DNA from: Achromobacter sp. AONIH1
Lineage (GTDB): Bacteria > Pseudomonadota > Gammaproteobacteria > Burkholderiales > Burkholderiaceae_B
Direction of reading: 5' to 3'
Assembly (NCBI RefSeq): GCF_002902905.1
Contig: NZ_CP026124.1
Span: 434,001 to 498,000 of the forward strand
Length of the DNA: 64,000 nucleotides
The translations under genes were made by a program, and so were the position numbers. The notes beneath the pieces are model-generated. The model saw only the letters and a list, made by a program, of their open reading frames with translations, made no database searches and was not told the DNA's origin. Positions 50,782 to 59,164 of this stretch are shown here, one piece after another; the stretch's first letter is position 1; each line of letters begins with the position of its first letter.

Positions 50782-51755
50782 AAACCAACCGCATCGACCA
50801 CGCCCTGCTGGCGCTGATGGCCATCGCGCTGGCCGTGTTGCCCTTCTACACCAGCGGCTATGTCATCTACGTCGTCAACCTGCTGCTGGTGTTCGTGGTG
50901 CTGGCCCTGGGCCTGCACCTGGTCATCGGCGAGACCGGCCAGTTCGCGCTGTCGCACGCCGCCTTCTACGGCGTGGGCATCTACACCGCCGGGCTGATCA
51001 ACAACCTCTGGCATCCGCCCTTCTTCGTCTCCATCGTGGCCGGCGGCCTGCTGGCCGCCCTGATGGGCTATGTGATCGGCGCCCTGGCGCTGCGCATGCG
51101 CGACATCTACCTGGCGCTGTCCACCTTCGCCTTCGGCGAGGCCATGCAGTGGGTGTTCCTGAACTGGGATGCCGTCACCAACGGCTCCAACGGTTTCCGC
51201 ATCTCGCCGGCCACGCTGTTCGGCTACGAACTGGTGTCGGACATCAAGGCCTATCCCTTCGTCGTGCTGATCGCCGCGCTGCTGTTGTGGACCACCGTGC
51301 TGCTGTCGCGCTCGCAGCTGGGCTCGGCGTTCCGCGCCGTGCGCGAGAGCGACGTGGCGGCGCAGGCCATGGGCGTGAACGTCAACGCCGTCAAGCGCGC
51401 GGCCTTCACGCTGTCGGCGGCCTATGCCGGCATCGCCGGCGGCATGTACACGCTGTTCGCCTCCTTCATCCATCCCGAAAGCCTGGGCTTCCAGACCACC
51501 ATCCTGATCCTGACCATGGTGGTGGTGGGCGGCATCGGCTCGGTGCGCGGCGCCATCGCCGGCGCGCTGATCTTCGGCCTGATCTCGGAACTGCTGCGCC
51601 AGGCGCTGTCGTTCCAGGAAATCATCTATGGCGTGATTCTCATGGGCTTCATGATGTTCGCTCCCAAGGGGCTGTTCGCCGGCCGCCAAGGCGCGCGCCG
51701 CGCGGCGGCGTCCGCCGTGGTTGCCGCCAAGACCAAGCAAGGGAGCGCCGCATGA
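50778..51755 (+). CDS. livM: Branched-chain-type ABC permease, LivM
   Basis: A 325-residue partner permease. LivM features are GLHLVIGETGQFALSHAAFYGVGIYTAGL and the coupling loop AFRAVRESDVAAQAMGVNVNAVKRAAFTLSAAYAGIAGGMY, followed by VVVGGIGSVRGAIAGALIF. The ATG at 50778 overlaps the livH stop (ATGA) and its own stop overlaps livG in the same way. Confidence 0.95.
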   Translation: MKTNRIDHALLALMAIALAVLPFYTSGYVIYVVNLLLVFVVLALGLHLVIGETGQFALSHAAFYGVGIYTAGLINNLWHPPFFVSIVAGGLLAALMGYVIGALALRMRDIYLALSTFAFGEAMQWVFLNWDAVTNGSNGFRISPATLFGYELVSDIKAYPFVVLIAALLLWTTVLLSRSQLGSAFRAVRESDVAAQAMGVNVNAVKRAAFTLSAAYAGIAGGMYTLFASFIHPESLGFQTTILILTMVVVGGIGSVRGAIAGALIFGLISELLRQALSFQEIIYGVILMGFMMFAPKGLFAGRQGARRAAASAVVAAKTKQGSAA

Positions 51756-52516
51756 GCCAGCACCCCCACCTCGAGGTGCAGGGCCTGACCGTCAAGTTCG
51801 GCGGCCTGACCGCGATCAACGGCCTGTCCATGCAGGTCGAGCGCGGCCGCATCCACGCGCTGATCGGCCCGAACGGCGCCGGCAAGTCCACCACCTTCAA
51901 CTGCATCTCGCGCTACTACCGTCCCACCAGCGGCCGCATCAGCTTCGACGGCGCCGACATCACGCGCAAGAAGCCGCATGAAATGGCGGCGCTGGGCGTG
52001 GCGCGCACCTTCCAGAACCTGGAGCTGTTCGGCGCGCTGTCGGTGCGCGAGAACGCGCTGCTGGGCACCTACGCGCACGGCGCGGCCACGGCCGGCGCGC
52101 TGCTGCGTCCCGCCGGCGCCGAGGCGCGCGAGCGCGTCGAGCACCTGCTCGAACGCGTCGGCCTGGCCGACTTCCTGGACACGCCGGCGTGCAGCCTGGA
52201 CTTCGGCCGCCAGAAGATGCTGGAACTGGCCCGCGCGCTGGCGATCTCGCCCAAGCTGCTGCTGCTGGACGAACCCGCCGCCGGCCTGCGCAACCGCGAG
52301 ATCGAGACGCTGGACCGCCTGCTCACCGAGCTGTGCGAACGCGACGGCATCACCGTGCTGCTGGTCGAGCACGTGATGCAGCTGGTCATGTCGATCTCGG
52401 ATCGCATCACGGTGATGTCCTTCGGCGAGAAGATCGCCGAGGGCACGCCCGCGGAGGTGCGCAGCAACCCCCGCGTCATCGAAGCCTATCTGGGCAAGGG
52501 AGCCGCCGGTGGCTGA
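51752..52516 (+). CDS. livG: Branched-chain-type ABC ATPase, LivG
   Basis: A 254-residue ATP-binding subunit. Walker A is GPNGAGKST near residue 40, and Walker B is LLLLDEPAAGL. The LivG insertion GVARTFQNLELFGALSVRENAL is present. The signature loop reads LDFGRQKMLELARAL instead of LSGGQ or LSYGQQ. The His switch is in LLVEHVMQLVM. It is coupled to livM and livF by short overlaps. Confidence 0.95.
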   Translation: MSQHPHLEVQGLTVKFGGLTAINGLSMQVERGRIHALIGPNGAGKSTTFNCISRYYRPTSGRISFDGADITRKKPHEMAALGVARTFQNLELFGALSVRENALLGTYAHGAATAGALLRPAGAEARERVEHLLERVGLADFLDTPACSLDFGRQKMLELARALAISPKLLLLDEPAAGLRNREIETLDRLLTELCERDGITVLLVEHVMQLVMSISDRITVMSFGEKIAEGTPAEVRSNPRVIEAYLGKGAAGG

Positions 52517-53225
52517 CTATCTGCTTGAAGTCGAGGCGGTATCGGCCGCCTACGGCAATATCCGCGCCCTGCAGGACGTGTCGCTGAAGGTGCCGCAAGG
52601 CGCCATCGTGGCGCTGCTGGGCGCCAACGGCGCGGGCAAGTCCACCACGCTGAACGTGATCTCGCGCCTGGTCGCGCCCACCGCCGGCGGCGTGCGCTTC
52701 GCCGGCGAGGCCATTCATCGCCTGCCGGCCGACGCCATCGTCGGACGCGGCATCGTGCAGGTGCCCGAAGGCCGCGAGATCTTCCGCGACATGAGCGTGC
52801 GCGAGAACCTGGAAATGGGCGCCTACCTGCGGCGCGACCGCGGCGCCATCAAGGGCGACCTGGACATCGTCTGCGACACCTTCCCCCGGCTGCGCGAGCG
52901 CCTGGAGCAGAAGGCCGCGACGCTGTCCGGCGGCGAGCAGCAGATGCTGGCGACCGGCCGCGCCATGATGGCGCGCCCCCGCATGATCCTGCTGGACGAG
53001 CCGTCCATGGGGCTGTCGCCGCTGGTGGTGGAGCAGATCTTCGAGATCATCCTGCGCCTGAACCGCGAGCAGGGCATCACGATCCTGCTGGTGGAACAGA
53101 ACGTGAAACTGGCGCTGTCGGTATCCAGCTACGCCTACATCCTGGAGAACGGCGAACTGGCGCTCGAAGGCGAATCCGCCGCGCTGGCCGAGGACGAGGC
53201 CGTGCAGAAGGCGTATCTCGGCTAG
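52509..53225 (+). CDS. livF: Branched-chain-type ABC ATPase, LivF
   Basis: A 238-residue second ATP-binding subunit. Walker A GANGAGKST, signature LSGGEQQMLATGRAMMARP, Walker B MILLDEPSMGLSPLVVEQIF, and the LivF-typical GRGIVQVPEGREIFRDMSVRENLEMGAYLRR. The GTG start at 52509 lies within the livG end (8-bp overlap). It closes the transporter set and is followed by an intergenic repeat. Confidence 0.95.
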   Translation: MADYLLEVEAVSAAYGNIRALQDVSLKVPQGAIVALLGANGAGKSTTLNVISRLVAPTAGGVRFAGEAIHRLPADAIVGRGIVQVPEGREIFRDMSVRENLEMGAYLRRDRGAIKGDLDIVCDTFPRLRERLEQKAATLSGGEQQMLATGRAMMARPRMILLDEPSMGLSPLVVEQIFEIILRLNREQGITILLVEQNVKLALSVSSYAYILENGELALEGESAALAEDEAVQKAYLG

Positions 53226-53311
53226 TCCCCCGAAGCGCCTGCGGCGCCTCCCCCCAAGGGGGCGCCGCGACGGACCGGCGGAGCCGGATCCGTGCGGCCG
53301 CGCTTGGAGAG
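53226..53311 (+). repeat. Dispersed intergenic repeat, copy A
   Basis: CCCCCGAAGCGCCTGCGGCGC leads into a CCCCCC-AAG-GGGGG hairpin, then the 18-base core GACCGGCGGAGCCGGATC (53273-53290) and a CGCTTGGAGAG end. It directly follows the livF stop codon. Confidence 0.85.
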
Positions 53312-53382
53312 GACTGCGGCATGCGGCGCGCGGCGCCTTGGGTAACGGTATTGAAGTGGGTGCGTGGATCGGGAGGAACGAG

Positions 53383-54135
53383 ATGACGTCGATGCAAGAC
53401 AAGCTGGTATTGGTGACGGGCGCCGGGCGCGGGCTGGGCGCGGCGATCGCGGCGGGCTTCGCGCGCGAGGGCGCGCGGCTGATCGTCGCGGACCTGGACG
53501 CGGCGCTGGCCACCGCCAGCGCACAGGCCATCCGCGATGCCGGCGGCCGCGCCGTCGAGGCCACGCTGGATGTCACCGACGCCGATGCGGTGCGCGGTTT
53601 CGCCGCCGATTGCGCGGCGCGCCACGGCAATATCGACGTGCTGGTCAACAACGCCGGCATCTCCGCCCGCGCGGCCTTCGACGATCCGCAAACGCCCGAG
53701 ATCTGGGACCGTCTCATGGGCGTGAATCTGCAGGGCGCGTTCAACGTCACGCACGCCTTCGTCGAACAGCTCAAGGCCGCGCGCGGCGCCATCGTCAACC
53801 TGTGCTCCATCGTCGCCTATGGCTGCGGCATCTCGACCGCCGGCTACGTGGTGTCCAAGGGCGGCGTGCGCTCCTTCACCGAAGTGCTGGCGCGCGATCT
53901 GGCGCCGCATGGCGTGCGGGTCAACGCCGTGGCGCCCGGCCTGATGGAAACCGACATGACGGCCGGCCAGCGCGCCCAGGACCACGGCACCGACTGGTAC
54001 ATGCGCCGCGCCCCCATGGCGCGCGCCGGCCGCGCCGACGAGATCGTCGGCCCGGTCCTGTTCCTGGCCTCGGACATGGCCAGCTATGTGAACGGCGTGG
54101 TGCTGCCCGTGGACGGCGGCTACCTCGCCGTATAG
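53383..54135 (+). CDS. Short-chain dehydrogenase/reductase
   Basis: A 250-residue SDR with VTGAGRGLGAAIAAGFAREGA, NNAGISARAAF, catalytic Ser in NLCSIVAYG, Tyr-x-x-x-Lys as YVVSKGG, and a C-terminal SYVNGVVLPVDGGYLAV. The ATG at 53383 has GGGAGGA ten bases upstream. Family members of this form oxidise hydroxyl groups on rings and side chains. It lies after the repeat, 8 bp before another SDR gene, in the same direction as the transporter. Confidence 0.9.
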   Translation: MTSMQDKLVLVTGAGRGLGAAIAAGFAREGARLIVADLDAALATASAQAIRDAGGRAVEATLDVTDADAVRGFAADCAARHGNIDVLVNNAGISARAAFDDPQTPEIWDRLMGVNLQGAFNVTHAFVEQLKAARGAIVNLCSIVAYGCGISTAGYVVSKGGVRSFTEVLARDLAPHGVRVNAVAPGLMETDMTAGQRAQDHGTDWYMRRAPMARAGRADEIVGPVLFLASDMASYVNGVVLPVDGGYLAV

Positions 54136-54143
54136 GAGACATC

Positions 54144-54917
54144 ATGAACGCATCGAGTCCGACGCCAGCGGCGGCCGGCGAGCCAAAGGCCAGCCCCGGC
54201 AAGGCCCTGGTCACCGGCGGCGCCAGCGGCATGGGCCTGGCCATCGTCGAGCGGCTGGCGCGCGACGGCTACGCCGTCGTGATGGCCGACCGCAACGGCG
54301 AGCTGGCCGCGCGCGAGGCCGCCGCGCTGCGCGCGCAGGGCCTGGACGTGGACCATCGCGTCGTCGACCTGGCCGACGAAGCCGCCACCCGCGCGCTGGC
54401 GCGGGAACTGGCGCCGCTGGCCGCGCTGGTCAACAACGCCGGGCTGTTCGACGAGCGCAAGTTCTTCGACGTGTCCAGCGACGACTACCGCCGCATGTAT
54501 GAAGTGAACCTGCTGGCCGTGGCGACGCTGACGCAGGAAGCCGCGCGCGACATGGCGCCGGGCGGCAAGATCGTGAACATCGCCTCGCGCGCCTACCTGG
54601 GCGCGAAGAACCATCCCCACTACGTGGCCTCGAAGGCCGCGCTGGTGGGCTATACCCGCGCCTCGGCCATGGAACTGGCGCCGCGCGGCATTCTGGTCAA
54701 TGCGATCGCGCCCGGCCTGATCGACACGCCGCTGCTGCGCAACCTGTCGCCCGAGCGGCTGGCAGCGCAACTGGCGCTGCAGCCCACGGGCCGTGCCGGG
54801 CAACCGCAAGACATCGCCAATGCCGTGTCCTTCCTGGCCGCGCCGCACATGGACTTCATCACAGGCCAGGTCATTTTCGTGGACGGCGGCAAATCGCTGG
54901 GCGGATCGGGAGCATGA
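54144..54917 (+). CDS. Short-chain dehydrogenase/reductase
   Basis: A 257-residue SDR with an 18-residue Ala/Pro-rich N-terminal lead before LVTGGASGMGLAIVERLARDG. Other motifs are VNNAGLFDERKFF, Ser in NIASRAYLGAK, and YVASKAA for Tyr and Lys. The end FITGQVIFVDGGKSLGGSGA is typical. TAGGAGAC lies before the ATG, and the stop overlaps the flavoprotein start by four bases. It is tied most closely to that flavoprotein. Confidence 0.9.
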   Translation: MNASSPTPAAAGEPKASPGKALVTGGASGMGLAIVERLARDGYAVVMADRNGELAAREAAALRAQGLDVDHRVVDLADEAATRALARELAPLAALVNNAGLFDERKFFDVSSDDYRRMYEVNLLAVATLTQEAARDMAPGGKIVNIASRAYLGAKNHPHYVASKAALVGYTRASAMELAPRGILVNAIAPGLIDTPLLRNLSPERLAAQLALQPTGRAGQPQDIANAVSFLAAPHMDFITGQVIFVDGGKSLGGSGA

Positions 54918-56623
54918 GCAGCATGGAAGGCATCAAATGGGACCTGGAGGTCGACGCGCTGGTCGTCGGCTCCGGCGCGGGCGGCATGGCCGCGGCGCTG
55001 ACGGCGCGCGAAGAAGGGCTGGACGTGCTGCTGGTCGAGAAGACCGACCGCATCGGCGGCTCCACCGCCATCTCCGGCGGCGCGCTGTGGATCCCGCTGA
55101 ACGCGCAGAGCGAGGGCGCCGGCCATCCCGACACCTTCGAACAGGTCTGGACCTATCTGCAGCAGACCGTGGGCGCCGCGTCCTCCGACGCGATGAAGCG
55201 CGCCTACCTGGAAGCCGGGCCGCGCATGATGGACTACCTGGTCGAGCGCGGCCACTTGCAGGTGGCCGCGCGCACCGCCTCGCCCGACTATTATCCTGAC
55301 CGTCCGGGCGCAGCCATGGGCGGACGCTCGCTGGATCCGGTGGAGTTCGACGGCCGCAAGCTCGGCGCGAAGTTCCGCGAGCTGCGCGACCCGCTCAAGG
55401 AATTCACCGTGCTGGGCGGCATGATGGTCAACATCACCGACGTGCGGCACCTGCTGCGCGCCACCCGCTCGTTCACCGCCTGGCGCCACAGCATGAAGCT
55501 GGTGCTGCGCTACGCCGCCGACCGCCTCGGCGGCCGTCATCGCGGCACGCGGCTGCTGCTGGGCAACGCGCTGGCGGCCCAGCTGTTCCACGGCCTGATC
55601 CGGCGCGGCATCCCCTATTGGCTGAACACCGCCGCGCGGACGCTGCATCGCGACGCCAATGGCCGCGTGCTGGGGCTGGCCGTGACGCGCGAGGGCAAGA
55701 CGCTGAACATCCGCGCGCGCCGGGGCGTGGTCATGGCCACCGGCGGTTTTCCGTGGGACGCGAAGCGGCGCGAGCAGACCTATCCCAAGCCCGCCGGCCT
55801 GTGGTCCATGTCGCCGCGCGACAACGCCGGCGACGGCATCCGCCTGGCCGAGCACGCCGGCGCGGCGCTGGGCAGCGGCTACGCCAGCCCGGCGTTCTGG
55901 GCGCCCGTGTCGGTGCTGGAACGCCCCGGCCAGCCGCCGCTGCACTATCCGCACCTGGTGTGGGACCGCGCCAAGCCCGGCCTGATCGCCGTCAACGCCC
56001 TGGGCGAGCGCTTCGTCAATGAATCGACCTCGTACCATGAGTTCGTGCAGGCCATGCAGCGCTCACCCGCCGATGCCGTTCCGGCCTTCCTGATCTGCGG
56101 CCAGCGCTTCATCGACACCTGGGGCCTGGGCCTGGCCCTGCCCGGCGGACGTCCGCGCCAGCACCTGATCGACGCCGGCTATCTGCTGCAGGCGCCGACG
56201 CTGGCCGCGCTGGCCAGCCGCCTGGGCGTGCCCGCCGACAAGCTGCAGGCCACGGTCGCGCGCCACGACGCGCACGCGGCACAGGGACAAGACCCCGACT
56301 TCGGCAAGGGCGGCACGGCCTACAACCGCTACCTGGGCGACCCCGAGCACCAGCCCAACCCCTGCCTGGCGCCGCTGGGCGACGGCCCCTATTACGCGGT
56401 GAAGGTCTACCCCGGCGACATCGGCACCGCCTGCGGTATCGCCGCCAACGAACACGCCCAGGCGATCGACGACGCCGGCCGGCCCATCGCCGGCCTGTAC
56501 GTGGCGGGCAACGACATGCAATCCGTGATGGGCGGCGCCTACCCGGCGCCCGGCATCACCCTGGGCCCGGCCCTGACCTTCGGCTGGGTGGCCGGACGCC
56601 ACCTGGCCGGCGCGACTTCCTGA
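54914..56623 (+). CDS. FAD-binding dehydrogenase, 3-ketosteroid delta-1-dehydrogenase-like
   Basis: A 569-residue flavoprotein of the fumarate-reductase/KstD superfamily. The FAD motif is VVGSGAGGMAAALTAREEGLDVLLVEK and the second motif is GGSTAISGGALWIPLN. The C-terminal part reads GGAYPAPGITLGPALTFGWVAGRHLA, where the Tyr and the Gly four residues later match catalytic KstD positions. Related enzymes put a double bond next to a ring ketone. With three SDRs in the cluster, an alicyclic alcohol or ketone substrate is likely. Steroids are only one option. Confidence 0.9.
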   Translation: MSSMEGIKWDLEVDALVVGSGAGGMAAALTAREEGLDVLLVEKTDRIGGSTAISGGALWIPLNAQSEGAGHPDTFEQVWTYLQQTVGAASSDAMKRAYLEAGPRMMDYLVERGHLQVAARTASPDYYPDRPGAAMGGRSLDPVEFDGRKLGAKFRELRDPLKEFTVLGGMMVNITDVRHLLRATRSFTAWRHSMKLVLRYAADRLGGRHRGTRLLLGNALAAQLFHGLIRRGIPYWLNTAARTLHRDANGRVLGLAVTREGKTLNIRARRGVVMATGGFPWDAKRREQTYPKPAGLWSMSPRDNAGDGIRLAEHAGAALGSGYASPAFWAPVSVLERPGQPPLHYPHLVWDRAKPGLIAVNALGERFVNESTSYHEFVQAMQRSPADAVPAFLICGQRFIDTWGLGLALPGGRPRQHLIDAGYLLQAPTLAALASRLGVPADKLQATVARHDAHAAQGQDPDFGKGGTAYNRYLGDPEHQPNPCLAPLGDGPYYAVKVYPGDIGTACGIAANEHAQAIDDAGRPIAGLYVAGNDMQSVMGGAYPAPGITLGPALTFGWVAGRHLAGATS

Positions 56624-56649
56624 CGCCAGCAACCGACAAGGATCTTTCC

Positions 56650-57258
56650 ATGAAAATCTATTTCTCCCCCGCCTCTCCCTTCGTGCGCAAATGCCTGGTG
56701 GCCGCGCATGAACTCGGTCTGGCCGATCGCATCGAGAAGCTGCCCAGCGCGGCCGGCCCGGTCGCGCGCGACCAGACCATCATCGCCAGCAACCCGCTGG
56801 GCCAGGTGCCGACCTTCTTCACCGACGACGGCCAGGTGCTGTACGACAGCCGCGTGATCTGCGAATACCTGAACGTCCTGGGCGGCGGCGCGCTGTTCCC
56901 GGCCGAAGGCAAGCCGCGCTGGCAGGCGCTGACGGAACAGTCGCTGGGCGACGGGATGCTGGGCGCCGCGCTGCTGGCCCGCTACGAAACCGTGCTGCGC
57001 CCCGAGGCGCTGCGCTGGGACGGCTGGTACGAAGGCCAGATGGGCAAGGTGCGCGACGGCCTGGCGCTGCTGGAACAGAGCACCGCCGCGCTGGCGCAGC
57101 GCGTGGACATCGGCACCATCACCATCGGCTGCGCGCTGGGCTACCTGGACTTCCGCTATCCCGACTACGACTGGCGCGCCGGCTTCCCCGCCGTGGCCGC
57201 GTGGTTCGCCGCGTTCAACCAGCGCCCGTCCATGCAGGCCACGCTGCCGCACGCCTGA
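56650..57258 (+). CDS. Glutathione S-transferase family protein
   Basis: A 202-residue GST. The N-terminal thioredoxin-like domain has the start MKIYFSPASPFVRKCLVAAHEL, with Ser in the SPFVRK motif as likely catalytic residue, and QVPTFFTDDGQVLYDSRVICEYL for glutathione binding. The helical C-terminal domain ends with ATLPHA. It closes the operon before a strong terminator. It may remove a reactive enone made by the flavoprotein upstream, which is inference. Confidence 0.92.
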   Translation: MKIYFSPASPFVRKCLVAAHELGLADRIEKLPSAAGPVARDQTIIASNPLGQVPTFFTDDGQVLYDSRVICEYLNVLGGGALFPAEGKPRWQALTEQSLGDGMLGAALLARYETVLRPEALRWDGWYEGQMGKVRDGLALLEQSTAALAQRVDIGTITIGCALGYLDFRYPDYDWRAGFPAVAAWFAAFNQRPSMQATLPHA

Positions 57259-57360
57259 GCGCGACGCTCCGCTTTTGGGGCGGGCAGCGAGGACTGGGGA
57301 TTCCCGCCGGGCCCCGGGCCGGACGCCCGCCTGGTACGGCGCCTATCGGGCCGCCGCTGG

Positions 57361-57389
57361 GCCCCTGGCGCAAGCCAGGGGCTTTTTTT
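57361..57389 (+). terminator. Intrinsic terminator after the GST gene
   Basis: GCCCCTGGC and GCCAGGGGC form a perfect 9-bp stem with the loop GCAA, followed by seven T residues. It ends the plus-strand cluster that begins at 47641. Confidence 0.9.
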
Positions 57390-57398
57390 CTCATGCGC

Positions 57399-57854
57399 CT
57401 AGCAAAGACCGCCCTTGATCTGGGCCAGCAGGACCTTGAAGTCCTCTTGCTGCATCACATCTCCATACATGACGGAGACCTTCTCGTCCGTGTTTTCCAG
57501 CCTGTTGAAAGCATGATCGAACTGCGATCTATCGCTACGCTTCAACCCGCATGCCGCATACAACCTGGCCACACCGCCCCTCCCTTCGTCCTCAACGATT
57601 GCGGAGAAGATCCGGCTTGCTTCAGGGCTTTTCTCTACCTCGAGCATTCGCTTCTCGGCATCGGAGATGCGTCCGATGAAGCCGACCATTCCCAGGCTGA
57701 ATTGAGGCGCGTCCAGGGCGGACGTATCCACTTCCTCAGCCACGGCGACCGCGGGCAGCCAGGAAAACAACAGAACAACCGTCAGTCTCTTGAACCGGAG
57801 TGAATTGCCCCGCACTGGCTCAAAGGGAGCTGATGCCGCGATTGTTGCTTTCAT
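57399..57854 (-). CDS. Hypothetical exported protein
   Basis: A 151-residue protein I do not recognise. A hydrophobic segment (LTVVLLFSWLPAVAVAEE) after an unusually long N-region acts as signal peptide or anchor. The mature part is mixed charged, with VARLYAACGLKRSDRSQF, a phrase seen in small secreted proteins of unknown role. It also holds a final cysteine as last residue (IKGGLC). I chose the ATG at 57854. The gene is less GC-rich than its neighbours, so recent acquisition is possible. Confidence 0.65.
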   Translation of the reverse strand: MKATIAASAPFEPVRGNSLRFKRLTVVLLFSWLPAVAVAEEVDTSALDAPQFSLGMVGFIGRISDAEKRMLEVEKSPEASRIFSAIVEDEGRGGVARLYAACGLKRSDRSQFDHAFNRLENTDEKVSVMYGDVMQQEDFKVLLAQIKGGLC

Positions 57855-57953
57855 TGACTGACTCCGATGGGACGAGTGATCGTGGCGACACAGCAATCGC
57901 TGAATGCGCTGCCGACTCACGCATCAACTTAGTTCTTTTCGGATGGCCCATGG

Positions 57954-58184
57954 TTATTGAATAAACAAGAGCCCATGCACCATTTTTCCGAGGATCACAG
58001 ATAGAGACACCAAGGCCAGGAAACCAGGAAGTTCGAGACTCCTCCGGGGTTTTTTTCCTCGAAGAACTCTAAACAGCTGGTACCCGCCCCACAAGAGCAC
58101 CGCGACGATCAGCATCGTGGCAAAGGTGGACCACCCTTCGTTCAAGTGGCCCCAGAACCACATGGTGTCGAGAAACTCACGCAT
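57954..58184 (-). CDS. Small membrane protein, unknown function
   Basis: A 76-residue protein with two predicted membrane segments (WSTFATMLIVAVLLWGGYQLF and LPGFLALVSLSVILGKMVHGLLF) joined by a short basic loop (RVLRGKKPRRS). I do not recognise a family. It lies 99 bp upstream of the hypothetical exported protein on the same strand and shares its lower GC content. The two may form a unit. Confidence 0.6.
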   Translation of the reverse strand: MREFLDTMWFWGHLNEGWSTFATMLIVAVLLWGGYQLFRVLRGKKPRRSLELPGFLALVSLSVILGKMVHGLLFIQ

Positions 58185-58521
58185 TTTTCGTTTTCAGTCT
58201 CAGGCCCTCAAGGCATTCGAGGGCAATGACGAGACCTCGACACTCAATTGAGCGGTCCTCGAAACATCGGTTAGCGCCACCCGGCCAATCAATCATCATC
58301 ACCGAGGGATTCTATATTTCCCTCTTTGAAAACAAGGCTCTAATGACGGTTTCCGTTGGAAAATCGGACCTATCCTAGTAGGCACGGCCTATCAACCCGG
58401 CCCACCGCGACACCGAAAAAGACCGGGCACCTAACTGCAATCAATCGTGATCTCCGTAAGACTGCGCTATGCTGCGATCCGCCACCTTTGCCCTCCTATC
58501 CAGCAGGCAGGAACCGCTTCC
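58185..58521. other. AT-richer gap between divergent hypothetical genes
   Basis: A 337-bp gap without a convincing gene. It continues the lower-GC patch of 57.4-58.2 kb. A short frame near 58356-58607 overlaps the next gene and has no protein-like composition. Promoters for both divergent neighbours must lie here. I see no clear operator. Confidence 0.4.
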
Positions 58522-59031
58522 ATGAAACGCCTTTTGACGCTCGTCCTGTGCGCCGCCGCCCTCCCCGCCTACGCGGGTTGTCCCGCTCCCGAGCAATGGG
58601 CGCGTGATTTCCAGAAGAGGCACGCCGACTTCCACTGGAACGCCAAGCGCCACGACCCGGCGCTGTTTACACCCGCGTTCGACGCGGCGCTGCGCAAGGA
58701 ATGGGCCTACGCCAAGGGCGAGGTCGGCCGCCTGGACTACGATCCCTGGCTCGGCGCGCAGGACGGCGACATCGCCGAGCCCATCGCCTTCGAGGCCGAA
58801 TCCGTGCAGGAAGACGCGGCGGTGGTGGCCATGCGTTATGCCTTCGTGCTGGATCCCGGCGCCGCGCCCGGCAAACACGCGGTGCACCTGGCGCTGAAGA
58901 AGGAAGGCGCGCGATGCTGGCGCCTGGACGACTTCATCACGCCGCGCGGCGACTCGCTGATGCGTCTGTTCGCCGGCGATCCGGAGCAGTCAGAGGCCGG
59001 CCCGGCGGACAAGGCAAGCGGCGCGCGCTGA
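58522..59031 (+). CDS. Hypothetical exported protein
   Basis: A 169-residue exported protein. The signal peptide MKRLLTLVLCAAALPAYA is followed by GCPAPEQWARDFQKRHADFHWNAKRHDPALFTPAFDAALRKEWAYA, which looks like the DUF3828-type folds of small periplasmic proteins. The later part (RCWRLDDFITPRGDSLMRLF) is also typical for that group. The two cysteines of the mature protein could pair. The ATG at 58522 removes an implausible 25-residue upstream extension. The function is unknown. Confidence 0.75.
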   Translation: MKRLLTLVLCAAALPAYAGCPAPEQWARDFQKRHADFHWNAKRHDPALFTPAFDAALRKEWAYAKGEVGRLDYDPWLGAQDGDIAEPIAFEAESVQEDAAVVAMRYAFVLDPGAAPGKHAVHLALKKEGARCWRLDDFITPRGDSLMRLFAGDPEQSEAGPADKASGAR

Positions 59032-59164
59032 CCTCCGCCGGCCTGGTAGGGGCGCATGGCGCCGGCCACGCGACAGGAGTACATTGGACTTGCCTGGCCG
59101 GGCGGAACGCCCGCCCCGCCGGCACGCTCCAAGCCTTCAGTCCCGGACGCCCAGGGAGCCCCGC

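Noticed and set aside
58356..58607. An 83-codon frame before the hypothetical exported protein
   Set aside because: It overlaps the next gene in another frame and has irregular composition, no ribosome site and no domain.
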